A stretch of DNA of 64,000 nt from Mycobacterium sp. ACS4331 (lineage in GTDB: Bacteria > Actinomycetota > Actinomycetes > Mycobacteriales > Mycobacteriaceae). A model generated the notes under the pieces. That model saw nothing but the letters and a program-made list of their open reading frames with translations, ran no database searches and was not told the origin of the DNA. Position 1 is the first letter of the stretch. Each line of letters begins with the position of its first letter. Location of the stretch: contig NZ_LZHW01000103.1 of assembly GCF_001667265.1 (NCBI RefSeq), forward strand, positions 120,999-184,998. Reading direction: 5' to 3'. Below are positions 16,889 through 25,333 of this stretch, in pieces. A program made the position numbers and the translations under genes.

Positions 16889-16905
16889 AATTCTTAATAA
16901 GAATT
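16889..16905. promoter_or_regulatory. A/T-rich palindrome between mpt53 and rpf
   Basis: AATTCTTA and TAAGAATT are perfect inverted arms around one central base, in an otherwise GC-rich gap. It lies 47 bases upstream of the rpf start and 108 bases upstream of the mpt53 start, so it may be an operator or part of the rpf promoter. The binding protein is unknown. Confidence 0.5.
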
Positions 16906-16952
16906 GGAGTGATCGGAGTAACAGCTGCGTCAATTGAGGCGAAAGACGCCAT

Positions 16953-17414
16953 ATGAAAACCATCCGGAAGTTCCTCGCCATGACCGCGCTGACCGGCGCC
17001 TTCCTGGTTGCCTTCCTGGCCCTGTCAGCCGGCACCGCGCAGGCTGACAGCGTGAATTGGGACGCCATCGCGCAATGCGAATCCGGTGGTAACTGGGCCA
17101 TCAACACCGGCAACGGCCATTACGGCGGCCTGCAGTTCAAGCAGTCCACCTGGACCGCCAACGGCGGTGTCGGGAACCCCGCGGCGGCCTCCCGCGAGGA
17201 GCAGATCCGCGTCGCGGAGAACGTCCTGGCGACCCAGGGCATCAAGGCCTGGCCCAAGTGCGGCCCCAAGGGGTCCGCCCCGTTCGCGGGTGTTCCCGGA
17301 GTCACCAACGTCACGGCCCCGCGCGGACCGGTCCTTCCGCAGCGCTCGCCGGGTGCCTACATCCGCAACACCATCAACGAGATCATTGCGCTGATCCCCC
17401 GCGCTCCGCGCTGA
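16953..17414 (+). CDS. rpfC: resuscitation-promoting factor, RpfC-like
   Basis: A 153-residue secreted muralytic enzyme. A signal peptide (1-31, AQA-DS) is followed by the c-type-lysozyme-like Rpf domain (34-108) with the catalytic Glu E43 in CESGGNW, the GGLQF strand, and the conserved Cys pair (C42 and the Cys in WPKCG). Rpf proteins cleave peptidoglycan glycan strands and promote regrowth from dormancy. There is no LysM, G5 or long repeat region; the short C-terminal tail with an INEII segment resembles RpfC. Next to cyp140, as in M. tuberculosis (Rv1884c and Rv1880c), which supports the RpfC assignment. Confidence 0.9.
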   Translation: MKTIRKFLAMTALTGAFLVAFLALSAGTAQADSVNWDAIAQCESGGNWAINTGNGHYGGLQFKQSTWTANGGVGNPAAASREEQIRVAENVLATQGIKAWPKCGPKGSAPFAGVPGVTNVTAPRGPVLPQRSPGAYIRNTINEIIALIPRAPR

Positions 17415-17417
17415 CGC

Positions 17418-18551
17418 TCAGGGTGACTTAGCCCCCGCCCCGCACAACGGGACGACGACCTCGGCAGTGTTCAGCAGTCCTCCGGCGGCCCCGGCGAGCA
17501 CCGCGGCCCAGCACACCGCCGAGGTCGGTTCCACGTAGAGACCCTGGTGCGCCAGGTCGGCACGAGCCCGCAGGATCTGCTCGTCGGACACCGAGACGAC
17601 GGTCCCGCCCGTGTCTCTGACCGCCGCCAGGATCTGGGCTCCCCGGGGTGGGTGGCTGATCGCGATCCCCTCCGCGACGGTCGGTTCCGTTCCCGTCGAC
17701 GAGGTCACCGTGTCGGAACCCAGCGCGAACGCCTCGGCGACCGGGGCGCACCCTCGGGCCTGCACCGCCACGATCGTCGGCATCCCGCTCGCCCACCCCG
17801 CCTCGACGAGTTCGCGAAACGCCAGATGAGCACCGAGCAGCAGGGTGCCGTTGCCGACAGGCACCACCACGACCTCGGGCAGCCTGCGGCCGTTCTGCTC
17901 CCACAACTCATATCCGAACGTCTTGACCCCGTGGATGAAGTACGGGTGATAGACGTGACTGGCGTAGAACACGCCGGGCTGCGCGGCCGCACGCCTCGCC
18001 GCCGTGGCCGTGTCCGCGCGACTCCCCCGCACCGTCACGACCTCGGCGCCGTACGCGCGCATCTGCGCCAGCTTGACCGGCGAGGTGGACTCCGGCACGA
18101 AGACGCGGCACGGGATGCGCGCCCGGCCCAGGTAAGCCGCGGCCGCCGTTCCGGCGTTGCCGCTGCTGTCCGTGAGCGCCGATTCGACCCCCAGCGTGCG
18201 GGCCAGCGTCGCCAGGACCACCGCGCCGCGGTCCTTGAACGACAGCGTCGGCAGCAGCAGGTCGAGCTTGAACCTGACATTGGGCATGTCCCGCGAAGGC
18301 ACCAGCGGTGTCATGCCCTCGCCGAGGCTGATCCGGTCGTCGACGTCGACCGGCAGCACGCTCGCGTAGCGCCAGAGGGAGTTGCGAGTCTCGTCGACGG
18401 GAGCCACGCCGGCGGCTGGGATCCGGTCGGCGAGGTCGAACAGGCCGCCGCACGGGCACGTGACGAGCAGGCTCGCGACATCGACGAGGGTTCCGCAGTC
18501 GCGGCACCGCAGTGCCGGAGGGTCCTCAACTGCCGCAGAGCTCTCGCGCAC
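17418..18551 (-). CDS. threonine synthase-like PLP-dependent enzyme
   Basis: A 377-residue fold type II PLP enzyme. An N-terminal zinc-ribbon-like segment has C16, C19, C32 and C34. The PLP lysine is K107 in TLSFKDRG, followed by a SSGNAGTAAA phosphate-binding loop and a C-terminal LCGAGAK glycine-rich turn. This matches threonine synthases and related lyases. The main mycobacterial thrC normally lies with hom and thrB, so this stand-alone copy is probably a paralogue with a different or redundant role. Start is GTG at 18551. The stop lies three bases from the convergent rpf stop. Confidence 0.83.
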   Translation of the reverse strand: MRESSAAVEDPPALRCRDCGTLVDVASLLVTCPCGGLFDLADRIPAAGVAPVDETRNSLWRYASVLPVDVDDRISLGEGMTPLVPSRDMPNVRFKLDLLLPTLSFKDRGAVVLATLARTLGVESALTDSSGNAGTAAAAYLGRARIPCRVFVPESTSPVKLAQMRAYGAEVVTVRGSRADTATAARRAAAQPGVFYASHVYHPYFIHGVKTFGYELWEQNGRRLPEVVVVPVGNGTLLLGAHLAFRELVEAGWASGMPTIVAVQARGCAPVAEAFALGSDTVTSSTGTEPTVAEGIAISHPPRGAQILAAVRDTGGTVVSVSDEQILRARADLAHQGLYVEPTSAVCWAAVLAGAAGGLLNTAEVVVPLCGAGAKSP

Positions 18552-18713
18552 GGGGGTCAGTCTCTCCGCCGAGGGCCTCGCCGCACAACTGCGCGACCCG
18601 CGGGCAGGCCGGCCGCCGGTCCAGACCGTCGCCCGCGCTGGTCGGCCACCACGCCGCGTCAGCAGCCGCCCGAAAACACCGGGCCACGTCAGTGTCGTTG
18701 GTAGCGTGAAACC

Positions 18714-20012
18714 ATGGGCGCCCCAACCCGAATCGCGACACGCACCAATGGTCAGCCGCCGCCCGAGGTGCCGCTGTCCGACATCGACTTCGGCAGCTGG
18801 AAGTTCTGGTCACGTGACGACGACTTCCGCGACGGCGCATTCGCGACGCTGCGCCGGGACGAGCCCATCAAATTCTTCCCGGAGGCTGGACTGGAGGAGT
18901 GGCCATCCGGTCCTGGGCACTGGGCCCTGACCCGCTACGACGACGTGCACTTCGCCAGCCGACACCCCGAGATCTTCAGTTCGAGCCCGAACATCACGAT
19001 CGGCGACAACGTCCCCGAACTCGCCGAGTACTTCGGTTCGATGATCGTGCTGGACGACCCCCGCCATCAGCGCCTGCGCTCGATCGTCAGCCGGGCCTTC
19101 ACCCCCCGCGTGGTGGCCAAGGTCGAGGCGGCAGTGCGTGACCGCGCCCGCCGTCTCGTCTCGGAGATGATCACGGCACATCCCGACGGCAACGGCGACA
19201 TCGTGGCCGACGTGGCCGGTCCCCTGCCGCTGCAGGTGATCTGCGACATGATGGGCATCGCCGCCGAAGACCACGACCGCGTATTCCACTGGACCAACAT
19301 CATCCTGGGTTTCGGCGACCCCGACCTGACCACTGATTTCGACGAGTTCGCGCGCACCGCAATGGAAATCGGCGCCTATGCGCATGAACTCGCCGAGGAC
19401 CGCCGACGCAGCCCACAGGACGACCTGACCACCAGCCTGGTTCAGGCCGAGGTCGACGGACAGCGTCTGACCTCCGCCGAGGTCGCCTCCTTCTTCATCC
19501 TGCTGGTGGTGGCGGGCAACGAGACCACGCGCAACGCCATCAGTCACGGCGTACTGGCGCTGAGCCGGTACCCCGAGCAGCGGCAGATCTGGTGGGACGA
19601 CTTCGCGGCCGTCAACCACAGCGCGGTCGAGGAGATCGTCAGGTGGGCGTCACCGGTGGTCTACATGCGTCGCACGCTGACCCGTGACTTCGAGCTGTCC
19701 GGAGTGCCGATGGCCGAAGGTGACAAGGTCACGATGTGGTACGGCTCGGCCAACCGCGACGAGGCGAGGTTCAGCGATCCGTGGCGATTCGACGTGCGCC
19801 GTGACCCCAACCCGCACCTCGGGTTCGGCGGCGGCGGCGCACACTTCTGTCTCGGCGCGAACCTCGCGCGCCGCGAGATCAGCGTGGCCTTCGATGAGCT
19901 GCGGCAGCAGGTGCCCGACATCACCGCGACGGACGAACCCGCCCGCCTGCTGTCGGCGTTCATCCACGGGATCAAACGCCTGCCGGTGAGTTGGACGCCG
20001 CCGAAGCTCTGA
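18714..20012 (+). CDS. cyp124: cytochrome P450 CYP124 (methyl-branched lipid omega-hydroxylase)
   Basis: A 432-residue P450 closely matching CYP124A1 of M. tuberculosis along its length: IATRxNGxPPPEVP at the N terminus, YFGSMIVLDDPRHQRLRSIV, the I-helix AGNETTRN, and heme loop FGGGGAHFCLGANLAR with ligand C379. CYP124 hydroxylates the terminal carbon of methyl-branched lipids such as phytanic acid and also acts on cholest-4-en-3-one and vitamin D-type sterols. ATG at 18714 matches the family start. Divergent from the threonine synthase-like gene with a 162-base gap in which I see no KstR-type box. Confidence 0.95.
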   Translation: MGAPTRIATRTNGQPPPEVPLSDIDFGSWKFWSRDDDFRDGAFATLRRDEPIKFFPEAGLEEWPSGPGHWALTRYDDVHFASRHPEIFSSSPNITIGDNVPELAEYFGSMIVLDDPRHQRLRSIVSRAFTPRVVAKVEAAVRDRARRLVSEMITAHPDGNGDIVADVAGPLPLQVICDMMGIAAEDHDRVFHWTNIILGFGDPDLTTDFDEFARTAMEIGAYAHELAEDRRRSPQDDLTTSLVQAEVDGQRLTSAEVASFFILLVVAGNETTRNAISHGVLALSRYPEQRQIWWDDFAAVNHSAVEEIVRWASPVVYMRRTLTRDFELSGVPMAEGDKVTMWYGSANRDEARFSDPWRFDVRRDPNPHLGFGGGGAHFCLGANLARREISVAFDELRQQVPDITATDEPARLLSAFIHGIKRLPVSWTPPKL

Positions 20013-20429
20013 CTAGAGCGTGGCGCTCTTGGGGCCCAACGTCGAGCAGAAGTACAGCGGCGGCTGCGCCTGATTCGCACAACCCCTGCCGCGCACCGTG
20101 TAGGTCTGCCCGGGCACATACGGCGACAGGTACACCTGGGCGGTGCCGTAGCCGGGCAGTTCGGCGCATTTCCCGGCGGTGCTACTGCCCGCGACCGACA
20201 CGCAGACCTGCGTCGCGTTCGGTTCGGCGGAGCCGGTGCAGCCCGAGGGCGTCAGCGACGCGTTGACCATCGCAGTGCCGGACACGTCGACCACCCGCGG
20301 CTCGCTCAACGTGTACTGGCACAGCACCGGGTCAGCCTCCGGGGCCGCCGACGCGACGGCGACGAACCCTGCCGCGGTGCCCAGCACTGCAGTGATGACC
20401 AATGTCGTCTGACCCATGCGCCGAAACAT
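20013..20429 (-). CDS. small secreted protein of unknown function
   Basis: A 138-residue exported protein with a signal peptide (about 1-28, ASA-AP) and six Cys in the mature part, ending in a YFCSTLGPKSATL segment. No known catalytic motif. ATG at 20429 was chosen; a second ATG at 20417 (MGQTT) would also leave an intact signal peptide. The open frame extends further upstream, but that part overlaps the cyp140 start on the other strand and is not convincing. The stop codon abuts the cyp124 stop codon. Confidence 0.7.
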   Translation of the reverse strand: MFRRMGQTTLVITAVLGTAAGFVAVASAAPEADPVLCQYTLSEPRVVDVSGTAMVNASLTPSGCTGSAEPNATQVCVSVAGSSTAGKCAELPGYGTAQVYLSPYVPGQTYTVRGRGCANQAQPPLYFCSTLGPKSATL

Positions 20430-20498
20430 GACGAGCAGCCTAGGGGGTGTGTGCGCGTGGCCACAATCGATTGCGCGACTCGGCGTAACGTGGGGCCG

Positions 20499-21821
20499 AT
20501 GAGAGACCGCGTCCACTGGTTCTCCCTGCATGGAGTGACACGGATTTTCGCGACCGTGGCGGCCCGCCGCGGCGATCCCCAGGGGCGGATGCTGGCCGAC
20601 CCCGCGGTGCTCGCCGATCCGGTGGGCTTCTACGACGAACTTCGCCCCCTCGGGCCGTTGATCCCGTGCCGGATCAGCCGGCTGACCGTCGAGCATGCCG
20701 TCGCGCAGGAACTGCTGCGGTCCGAGGAGTTCCGTGTCATGACCCTCGGCGGGAGCCTGCCCGCTCCCTTCCGCCGACTTCAGGCGTTGACGAGGCCGGA
20801 CACGCTGCACCCGCTGCGCCCGCCGTCACTGCTGGCCGTCGAACCGCCCGCTCACACCAGATACCGCAGGACCGTCTCGGCGGTCTTCACACCCAGAGCC
20901 GTTGCGGCGCTGAGGGAACGGGTCGAGCTCACCGCCCACGAACTGCTCGATCGGTTGGCGGGTCGGGCCGGCGTCGTCGACGTCGTCGGGGACTACTGCG
21001 CGCAGCTGCCCGTCGCCGTCATCAGCGACATCCTCGGTGTCCCCGACAGTGAACGGGCGCGCGTACTGGAGTTCGGTGAACTCGCCGCACCCAGCCTCGA
21101 CATCGGCCTGACGTGGGCACAGTTCCAGCGCGTCCAGCGCGGGCTCGACGGGTTCAACGCCTGGCTCACTGATCATCTGAACAGGCTGCGGCGCGCACCG
21201 GGCGACGACCTGATGAGCCAGCTGGTCCGGCTCTCCGACGCCGACGGCCTGCTCGACGACGCCGAACTGAAGGCGACGGCGGGCCTGGTGCTTGCCGCCG
21301 GCTTCGAGACGACGGTCAACCTGCTGGGCAACGGCATCCGCATGCTGATGGACTCACCGGCTCAGCTCACCGAACTGCAGACGCACCCCGAGTGCTGGCC
21401 GAATGCAGTCGAGGAGATCCTTCGGCTGGACTCGCCCGTGCAGATGAGTGCCCGGGTCGCCACCACGGACACCGTGGTGGCCGGACACCGGATTCGTGCG
21501 GGCGAGATGGTGGTGATCTGTCTGGCCGGGGCCAACCGTGACCCCGCGGTCTTCCCCGACCCGCACACATTCGATGTGCATCGCCCCAATTCGGCGCGCC
21601 ACCTTGCATTCTCCGGCGGCAGGCACTTCTGCCTCGGCGCCGCACTGGCGCGGGCCGAGGGCGAAGTGGGCCTGCGTGCGTTCTTCGACCGCTTCCCCGA
21701 GGCGCGGCCGGCCGGGGCCGGTGTCCGGCGCAGCACCCGCGTTCTGCGTGGGTGGTCGGAACTGCCGGTCATGTTGAGCTCAGCGCATGACCGGGCCGAC
21801 GTGGGCCCGGCGCCACGCTGA
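20499..21821 (+). CDS. cyp140: cytochrome P450 CYP140
   Basis: A 440-residue P450 matching CYP140 of M. tuberculosis (Rv1880c): MRDRVHWFSLHGV at the start, RRGDPQGRMLADPAV, LHPLRPPSLLAVEPPAHTRY, I-helix AAGFETTVNLLGNG, the EEILRLDSPVQ segment, and heme loop GGRHFCLGAALAR with ligand C378. ATG at 20499 aligns with the family start; an upstream in-frame GTG at 20451 would add 16 unrelated residues. The substrate of CYP140 is not known to me. Its stop codon lies five bases from the convergent coiled-coil protein gene. Confidence 0.94.
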   Translation: MRDRVHWFSLHGVTRIFATVAARRGDPQGRMLADPAVLADPVGFYDELRPLGPLIPCRISRLTVEHAVAQELLRSEEFRVMTLGGSLPAPFRRLQALTRPDTLHPLRPPSLLAVEPPAHTRYRRTVSAVFTPRAVAALRERVELTAHELLDRLAGRAGVVDVVGDYCAQLPVAVISDILGVPDSERARVLEFGELAAPSLDIGLTWAQFQRVQRGLDGFNAWLTDHLNRLRRAPGDDLMSQLVRLSDADGLLDDAELKATAGLVLAAGFETTVNLLGNGIRMLMDSPAQLTELQTHPECWPNAVEEILRLDSPVQMSARVATTDTVVAGHRIRAGEMVVICLAGANRDPAVFPDPHTFDVHRPNSARHLAFSGGRHFCLGAALARAEGEVGLRAFFDRFPEARPAGAGVRRSTRVLRGWSELPVMLSSAHDRADVGPAPR

Positions 21822-21826
21822 TCGGT

Positions 21827-22321
21827 TCACGCCCGGTCGACGGGTGCGGTGTGCGGTCGGTCGACGGGTGCGGTGTGCGATCGGTCGACCGGTGCGTCGT
21901 GCGACCGGTCAACCGGTACGTCCTGCGGCCGGTCGACGGGGGCGTTCTGTGCACGGTCCGACGTCGAATCCGTCTTGACCCGTGGGTCGATGGAGTCCGC
22001 GTGCTCACGGCGAGCCTGGAGTTCCTCGTGGGTGGATTCGGCCTCGCTGCGGTGCATTTGGGCCCGGTCCGCCAACCGCTTCGCCTCGGCTGCCTTGGCC
22101 TGCGCCTCGGCTTCCGCCGCCCGGGCCCGCGCCGCGGTCTCGTCGGCCAGGGCCGCGCGCCGATCGGCCTGCACGGTCTTCTGCTGGACCTCTTCGCGGA
22201 TCTGCTCGGCCTGCCCGTGCAGTTTGGCGTCCCGCCGGCGGCGGCCGGCGTAGAGCACCACACCCAGCACGATCAGCACGGCGACCACCGCGACGATGAT
22301 CCATACGGCACTGGTGTCCAT
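21827..22321 (-). CDS. membrane-anchored coiled-coil protein with C-terminal octapeptide repeats
   Basis: A 164-residue protein. Residues about 5-25 are a transmembrane helix, followed by RRRR (stop-transfer, so the rest is cytoplasmic). Residues 35-110 are an Ala/Glu/Arg-rich coiled coil. The C-terminal 45 residues consist of repeats of the pattern APVDRxHx. The function is unknown; the architecture resembles small membrane coiled-coil proteins of actinobacteria that are sometimes mistaken for phage-shock or SPFH-like proteins. ATG at 22321. Confidence 0.7.
   Translation of the reverse strand: MDTSAVWIIVAVVAVLIVLGVVLYAGRRRRDAKLHGQAEQIREEVQQKTVQADRRAALADETAARARAAEAEAQAKAAEAKRLADRAQMHRSEAESTHEELQARREHADSIDPRVKTDSTSDRAQNAPVDRPQDVPVDRSHDAPVDRSHTAPVDRPHTAPVDRA
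21835..21954. repeat. five 24-base tandem repeats
   Basis: Five 24-base units begin at 21835, 21859, 21883, 21907 and 21931, each starting GGTC(G/A)AC. The first two differ by one base. They encode the octapeptide repeats at the end of the coiled-coil protein. There are no spacers, so this is not a CRISPR array. Confidence 0.85.
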
Positions 22322-22398
22322 GTCAATCCTTTGATCGGTGGGCCCGCGCGTCTACGGCCCCGTAAAAACGAGGGTTCCCTGATCGGCACAGGCCAAAC

Positions 22399-23514
22399 TC
22401 AGGCCGGGTGACCCGTGCACAGCGCGCTGAGCATGCCCGCGGCAGACGCCGGCCAGGTGAACCGTTCGGCACGACGCCGCGCCGCGGTCCTGCGCGCCCA
22501 CTCGGGACGCTGCACCAGTGCGGCGACGGCCGCGGCGATCGCCTGCGGATCGTTGTCGGCACACGCGCCGCTGTCGGCGCACAGGATCTCGGTCAGCGCC
22601 GACGTTCGCGACACGACCGCCGGGGTGCCGCACGCCAGCGCCTCCAGCGCGGCCAGGCCGAAGGTCTCGTGCGGTCCCGGCGCCAGCGCCACGTCCGCCG
22701 AGGCCAGCAGCGCCGCCACCTGTTGTCGCTCGTCGATGAAGCCGGTGAAGTGCACGGGAAGCCGGCTCGCCTGCCGTTCCAGCCGCGCCCGCAGCGGACC
22801 GTCCCCGACGATCACCAACCGCGCATCGATTCCCGAATCACGCAGTGCCGCAACGGTATCGATGCTTCGATCCGCGCGCTTCTCGACCGACAGCCGGCCG
22901 CAGTGGACGAGCAGCAGCTGGTTCGGCCGCACCCAGCGGGTGCGCAGTTGCGCCGAGTGGTGTCGGGGGTGAAAGACCTCGAGGTCGACCCCGAGTGGGA
23001 CCGTCAGAACATTGCGAGCACCGATGCGATCGAACTCCTCGCGCGCGAACGCCGTCGTGCACAGCACCGTGTCGTAGTCGCGGGCCGTGCGCCGGTTCGC
23101 GAAGTCCGCGGCGGCGCGGGCGACCCGAGACGGCAGCACCTGTGCGGTGAGCCGATCGAGGCGCTCGTGCGAGATCATCACCGTCCGCACACCGTGCCGG
23201 CTGCCCCACCGGCCCAACGACCGCAGCGTGAAGCGGTCGGAGACCTCGAGCGCGTGGGGACACAGATCGCCGACGATGTCGAGGACGGGACCCGGCAGCA
23301 CCGCGCGGTAGCCGCCGGTGCACGGGATGCGAGGCGCCGGAACCGACACCCGGACCACACCCGATTCCAATCGGACGCGCTCCGGCCGGGTCCCCGGCAC
23401 GATCAGGTACACCTCGTGTCCGGCCCGGCAGTACTCGGCGCCCAACCGGTCGACCGCGGTGCGCAGTCCGCCCGACCGGGGCCCATAGAAGTTCGCCACC
23501 TGCACCACCCGCAT
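22399..23514 (-). CDS. glycosyltransferase, GT-B fold (GT4-like)
   Basis: A 371-residue GT-B glycosyltransferase. The N-terminal Rossmann domain has the donor-loop GPRSGGLRTAV, and the C-terminal domain carries LVIVGDGPLRARLE, then PHETFGLAALEALACGTPAV, where the two Glu are the GT4 E-x7-E nucleotide-sugar motif. Retaining GT4 enzymes in mycobacteria usually transfer mannose, glucose or N-acetylglucosamine to lipids or polysaccharides. There is no signal peptide; it probably acts at the inner face of the membrane. Acceptor and donor cannot be identified. It is divergent from nothing nearby: the thioesterase gene upstream runs the same way, 78 bases away. Confidence 0.88.
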   Translation of the reverse strand: MRVVQVANFYGPRSGGLRTAVDRLGAEYCRAGHEVYLIVPGTRPERVRLESGVVRVSVPAPRIPCTGGYRAVLPGPVLDIVGDLCPHALEVSDRFTLRSLGRWGSRHGVRTVMISHERLDRLTAQVLPSRVARAAADFANRRTARDYDTVLCTTAFAREEFDRIGARNVLTVPLGVDLEVFHPRHHSAQLRTRWVRPNQLLLVHCGRLSVEKRADRSIDTVAALRDSGIDARLVIVGDGPLRARLERQASRLPVHFTGFIDERQQVAALLASADVALAPGPHETFGLAALEALACGTPAVVSRTSALTEILCADSGACADNDPQAIAAAVAALVQRPEWARRTAARRRAERFTWPASAAGMLSALCTGHPA

Positions 23515-23548
23515 CGGAGTTCATCTCAGCGGTGCGGGGTGTTCCGGC

Positions 23549-23571
23549 GTCCACGGCGTGACCACGTGGAC
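23549..23571. other. 7-bp inverted repeat upstream of the glycosyltransferase
   Basis: GTCCACG (23549-23555) and CGTGGAC (23565-23571) flank nine bases in the gap between the thioesterase stop and the glycosyltransferase start. It may be a weak terminator of the thioesterase gene or an operator for the glycosyltransferase. No T tract follows. Confidence 0.35.
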
Positions 23572-23592
23572 CTGAACAGTCGATGAACGACG

Positions 23593-24420
23593 TCAGCGCC
23601 GCGCGGGCGGAAAGTACATCTCCTGCGTGACGGTGCACACCAGGTCGCCGTTGCGGTTGTACATCTGTCCGCGCGCCAACGCCAGCGAGTCGGCGCTGCT
23701 CGGCGAGGCCATGTCGTAGAGCAGCCAGTCCGACAGCACGGCCGGGCTGTGGAACCACACCGAATGGTCCCGCTGAGCCGACGGCCCCAACTGCCCCCGC
23801 GCGGCGAAGGCGGGCTCTGTCAGCGTGACCGCCGACAGATAGGCCACCAGGGCACCCGTGAGTGCGGGGTCGTCGGTGGGGACGTCCCCGTCGGGCCGCC
23901 ACCAGATCCGGGACCGGGCCGGCGGGAGCCGGTCGGCGTCGATGACCCGGCGCGCGAACCAGCGCAGGCTGGCCCACTGGTTCTTCCCGACGTCGTCGGA
24001 CTCGGCGACATGCGGCGTCGCGGGGGCCACCTTCTCCGGTTGCGGCACCGCCGGCATCGGCGGCTGGTACTCGAGGTCGGCGGGCGCTCCCACCTCCTTG
24101 AACGAGGACATGGCCTCGAGCAGGACCTGACCGTCCTGCCGCGCGGTGACCCGGCGCGCGGAGAAGGTCCGGCCCTCCTGGAGTTCGACCACCTCGAAGT
24201 CCACGGGCCGGCGCGCATCACCGGGGCGCAGGAAGTAGGTGTGCACGCTGTGCGGCGAACGCCCGGGAGCTGTCAGGCTCGCCGCCATCAGGGCCTGCGC
24301 GGAGATGTGGCCGCCCAGGATGTGGTTTGCGGGCGCGGGCAATTGGTCACCTACGAAGAATGAGGCGTTCACCCGTTCGAGCCGCAGCGTGGCGAGCACA
24401 TCGCCCAGCGAAGAAGACAC
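23593..24420 (-). CDS. acyl-CoA thioesterase II (TesB-like)
   Basis: A 275-residue double-hotdog thioesterase. The first hotdog has HILGGHISAQALMAASLTAP and VHTYFLRPGDARRPVDFEV; the second has the QRDHSVWFHSP segment with the Asp-x-His region and ends in CTVTQEMYF. Family members hydrolyse fatty acyl-CoA in the cytoplasm. GTG at 24420 was chosen because GGCAGGA lies seven bases upstream; an in-frame ATG at 24438 would add six residues but has no ribosome-binding site. Divergent from the FNT channel gene with 85 bases between starts. Confidence 0.87.
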   Translation of the reverse strand: MSSSLGDVLATLRLERVNASFFVGDQLPAPANHILGGHISAQALMAASLTAPGRSPHSVHTYFLRPGDARRPVDFEVVELQEGRTFSARRVTARQDGQVLLEAMSSFKEVGAPADLEYQPPMPAVPQPEKVAPATPHVAESDDVGKNQWASLRWFARRVIDADRLPPARSRIWWRPDGDVPTDDPALTGALVAYLSAVTLTEPAFAARGQLGPSAQRDHSVWFHSPAVLSDWLLYDMASPSSADSLALARGQMYNRNGDLVCTVTQEMYFPPARR

Positions 24421-24505
24421 GTCGCGATCCTGCCGCATGCGCGGATGGCCGACGCGAGCAGGTCGGCTCGGCGGTTGCGGGCCCCGGAACCGACGTTGAG
24501 CGGGC

Positions 24506-25333
24506 ATGACTCGGCCCGACGGGGACGCCGACAGCGTCGAACCCCAGGTCGCTCCCGCCGACGAGGAGGAGACCTTCGACCGCACGATCGACGAGGGCCG
24601 CCAACGGCTCGGACGCTCGTGGTTGCAGCTGATCGCCACCGGGGTGCTCGGGGGCCTCGACATCGGCGTGGGCGTGCTCGCGTACCTGCTGGTCAAGCAC
24701 CTCACCGGAGATCCGCTGCTGTCAGCGCTGGCCTTCTCCATCGGGTTCATCGCCCTGACGATGGCCAAAAGTGAGTTGTTCACCGAGAACTTCCTGGTGC
24801 CGGTCGCGGCGGTGATCGCCAAGGAGGCCACCGCGGGCGCGCTGGTGCGCCTCTGGGCCACCACCCTGGTCACCAACCTGGCCGCGGGCTGGTTCAGCGC
24901 CGCGCTGCTGATGCTCGCGTTCCCCAGCCTGCGACGAACCGCCACGGAGACCGCCGCCGACTACGTCGGCCTGGGAACCACATGGCAGGTGTTCGCACTG
25001 GCGGTGGTCGGCGGCATGCTCGTGACCCTGATGACCCATCTGCAGCACTCGACCGACTCCGACGGTCTGCGCCTGGTGCCCGCGGTCATCATCGGGTTCA
25101 CCTTGTCGGTCGGACACATCAACCACGCGATCGTGTCGTCCATCTTCTGCTTCACCGCGCTCGTCAGCGGCGCATCGTTCGGCTATCTCGACGTCGCCGA
25201 CATGCTCTGGCTGGCGATCCTGGGCAACGCCATGGGCGGACTCGGCCTCGTCACCGTGCTGCGTCTGATGCAGGTGCCGCACAAGGTCGCCGAGGCACGC
25301 GACGACACCCAGCCCGACGCTCAACCCAGATAG
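24506..25333 (+). CDS. formate/nitrite transporter (FNT) family channel
   Basis: A 275-residue membrane protein with six hydrophobic helices (about 45-260) and FNT signatures: AKSELFTENFLVPVAAVIAK in the first half and LSVGHINHAIV in the second, the latter carrying the central pore His. FNT channels pass formate, nitrite, lactate or hydrosulfide as weak acids. The cytoplasmic N terminus (1-40) is acidic, as in the YfdC subgroup. The specific anion is not deducible. The last 13 bases overlap the convergent dienelactone hydrolase-like gene. Confidence 0.87.
   Translation: MTRPDGDADSVEPQVAPADEEETFDRTIDEGRQRLGRSWLQLIATGVLGGLDIGVGVLAYLLVKHLTGDPLLSALAFSIGFIALTMAKSELFTENFLVPVAAVIAKEATAGALVRLWATTLVTNLAAGWFSAALLMLAFPSLRRTATETAADYVGLGTTWQVFALAVVGGMLVTLMTHLQHSTDSDGLRLVPAVIIGFTLSVGHINHAIVSSIFCFTALVSGASFGYLDVADMLWLAILGNAMGGLGLVTVLRLMQVPHKVAEARDDTQPDAQPR

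Noticed and set aside
16917..16945. SigD-type promoter for rpf (GTAACA at -35)
   Set aside because: GTAACA is only a partial match and no -10 at suitable spacing could be found between it and the start codon.
20430..20810. Upstream extension of the secreted protein ending at 20013
   Set aside because: The extension runs opposite cyp140 and has no signal-like or domain features, whereas ATG at 20429 starts a good signal peptide.
21835..21954. Possible CRISPR array
   Set aside because: Repeats are contiguous 24-base units without spacers, in frame with a coding region, and no cas genes are present.
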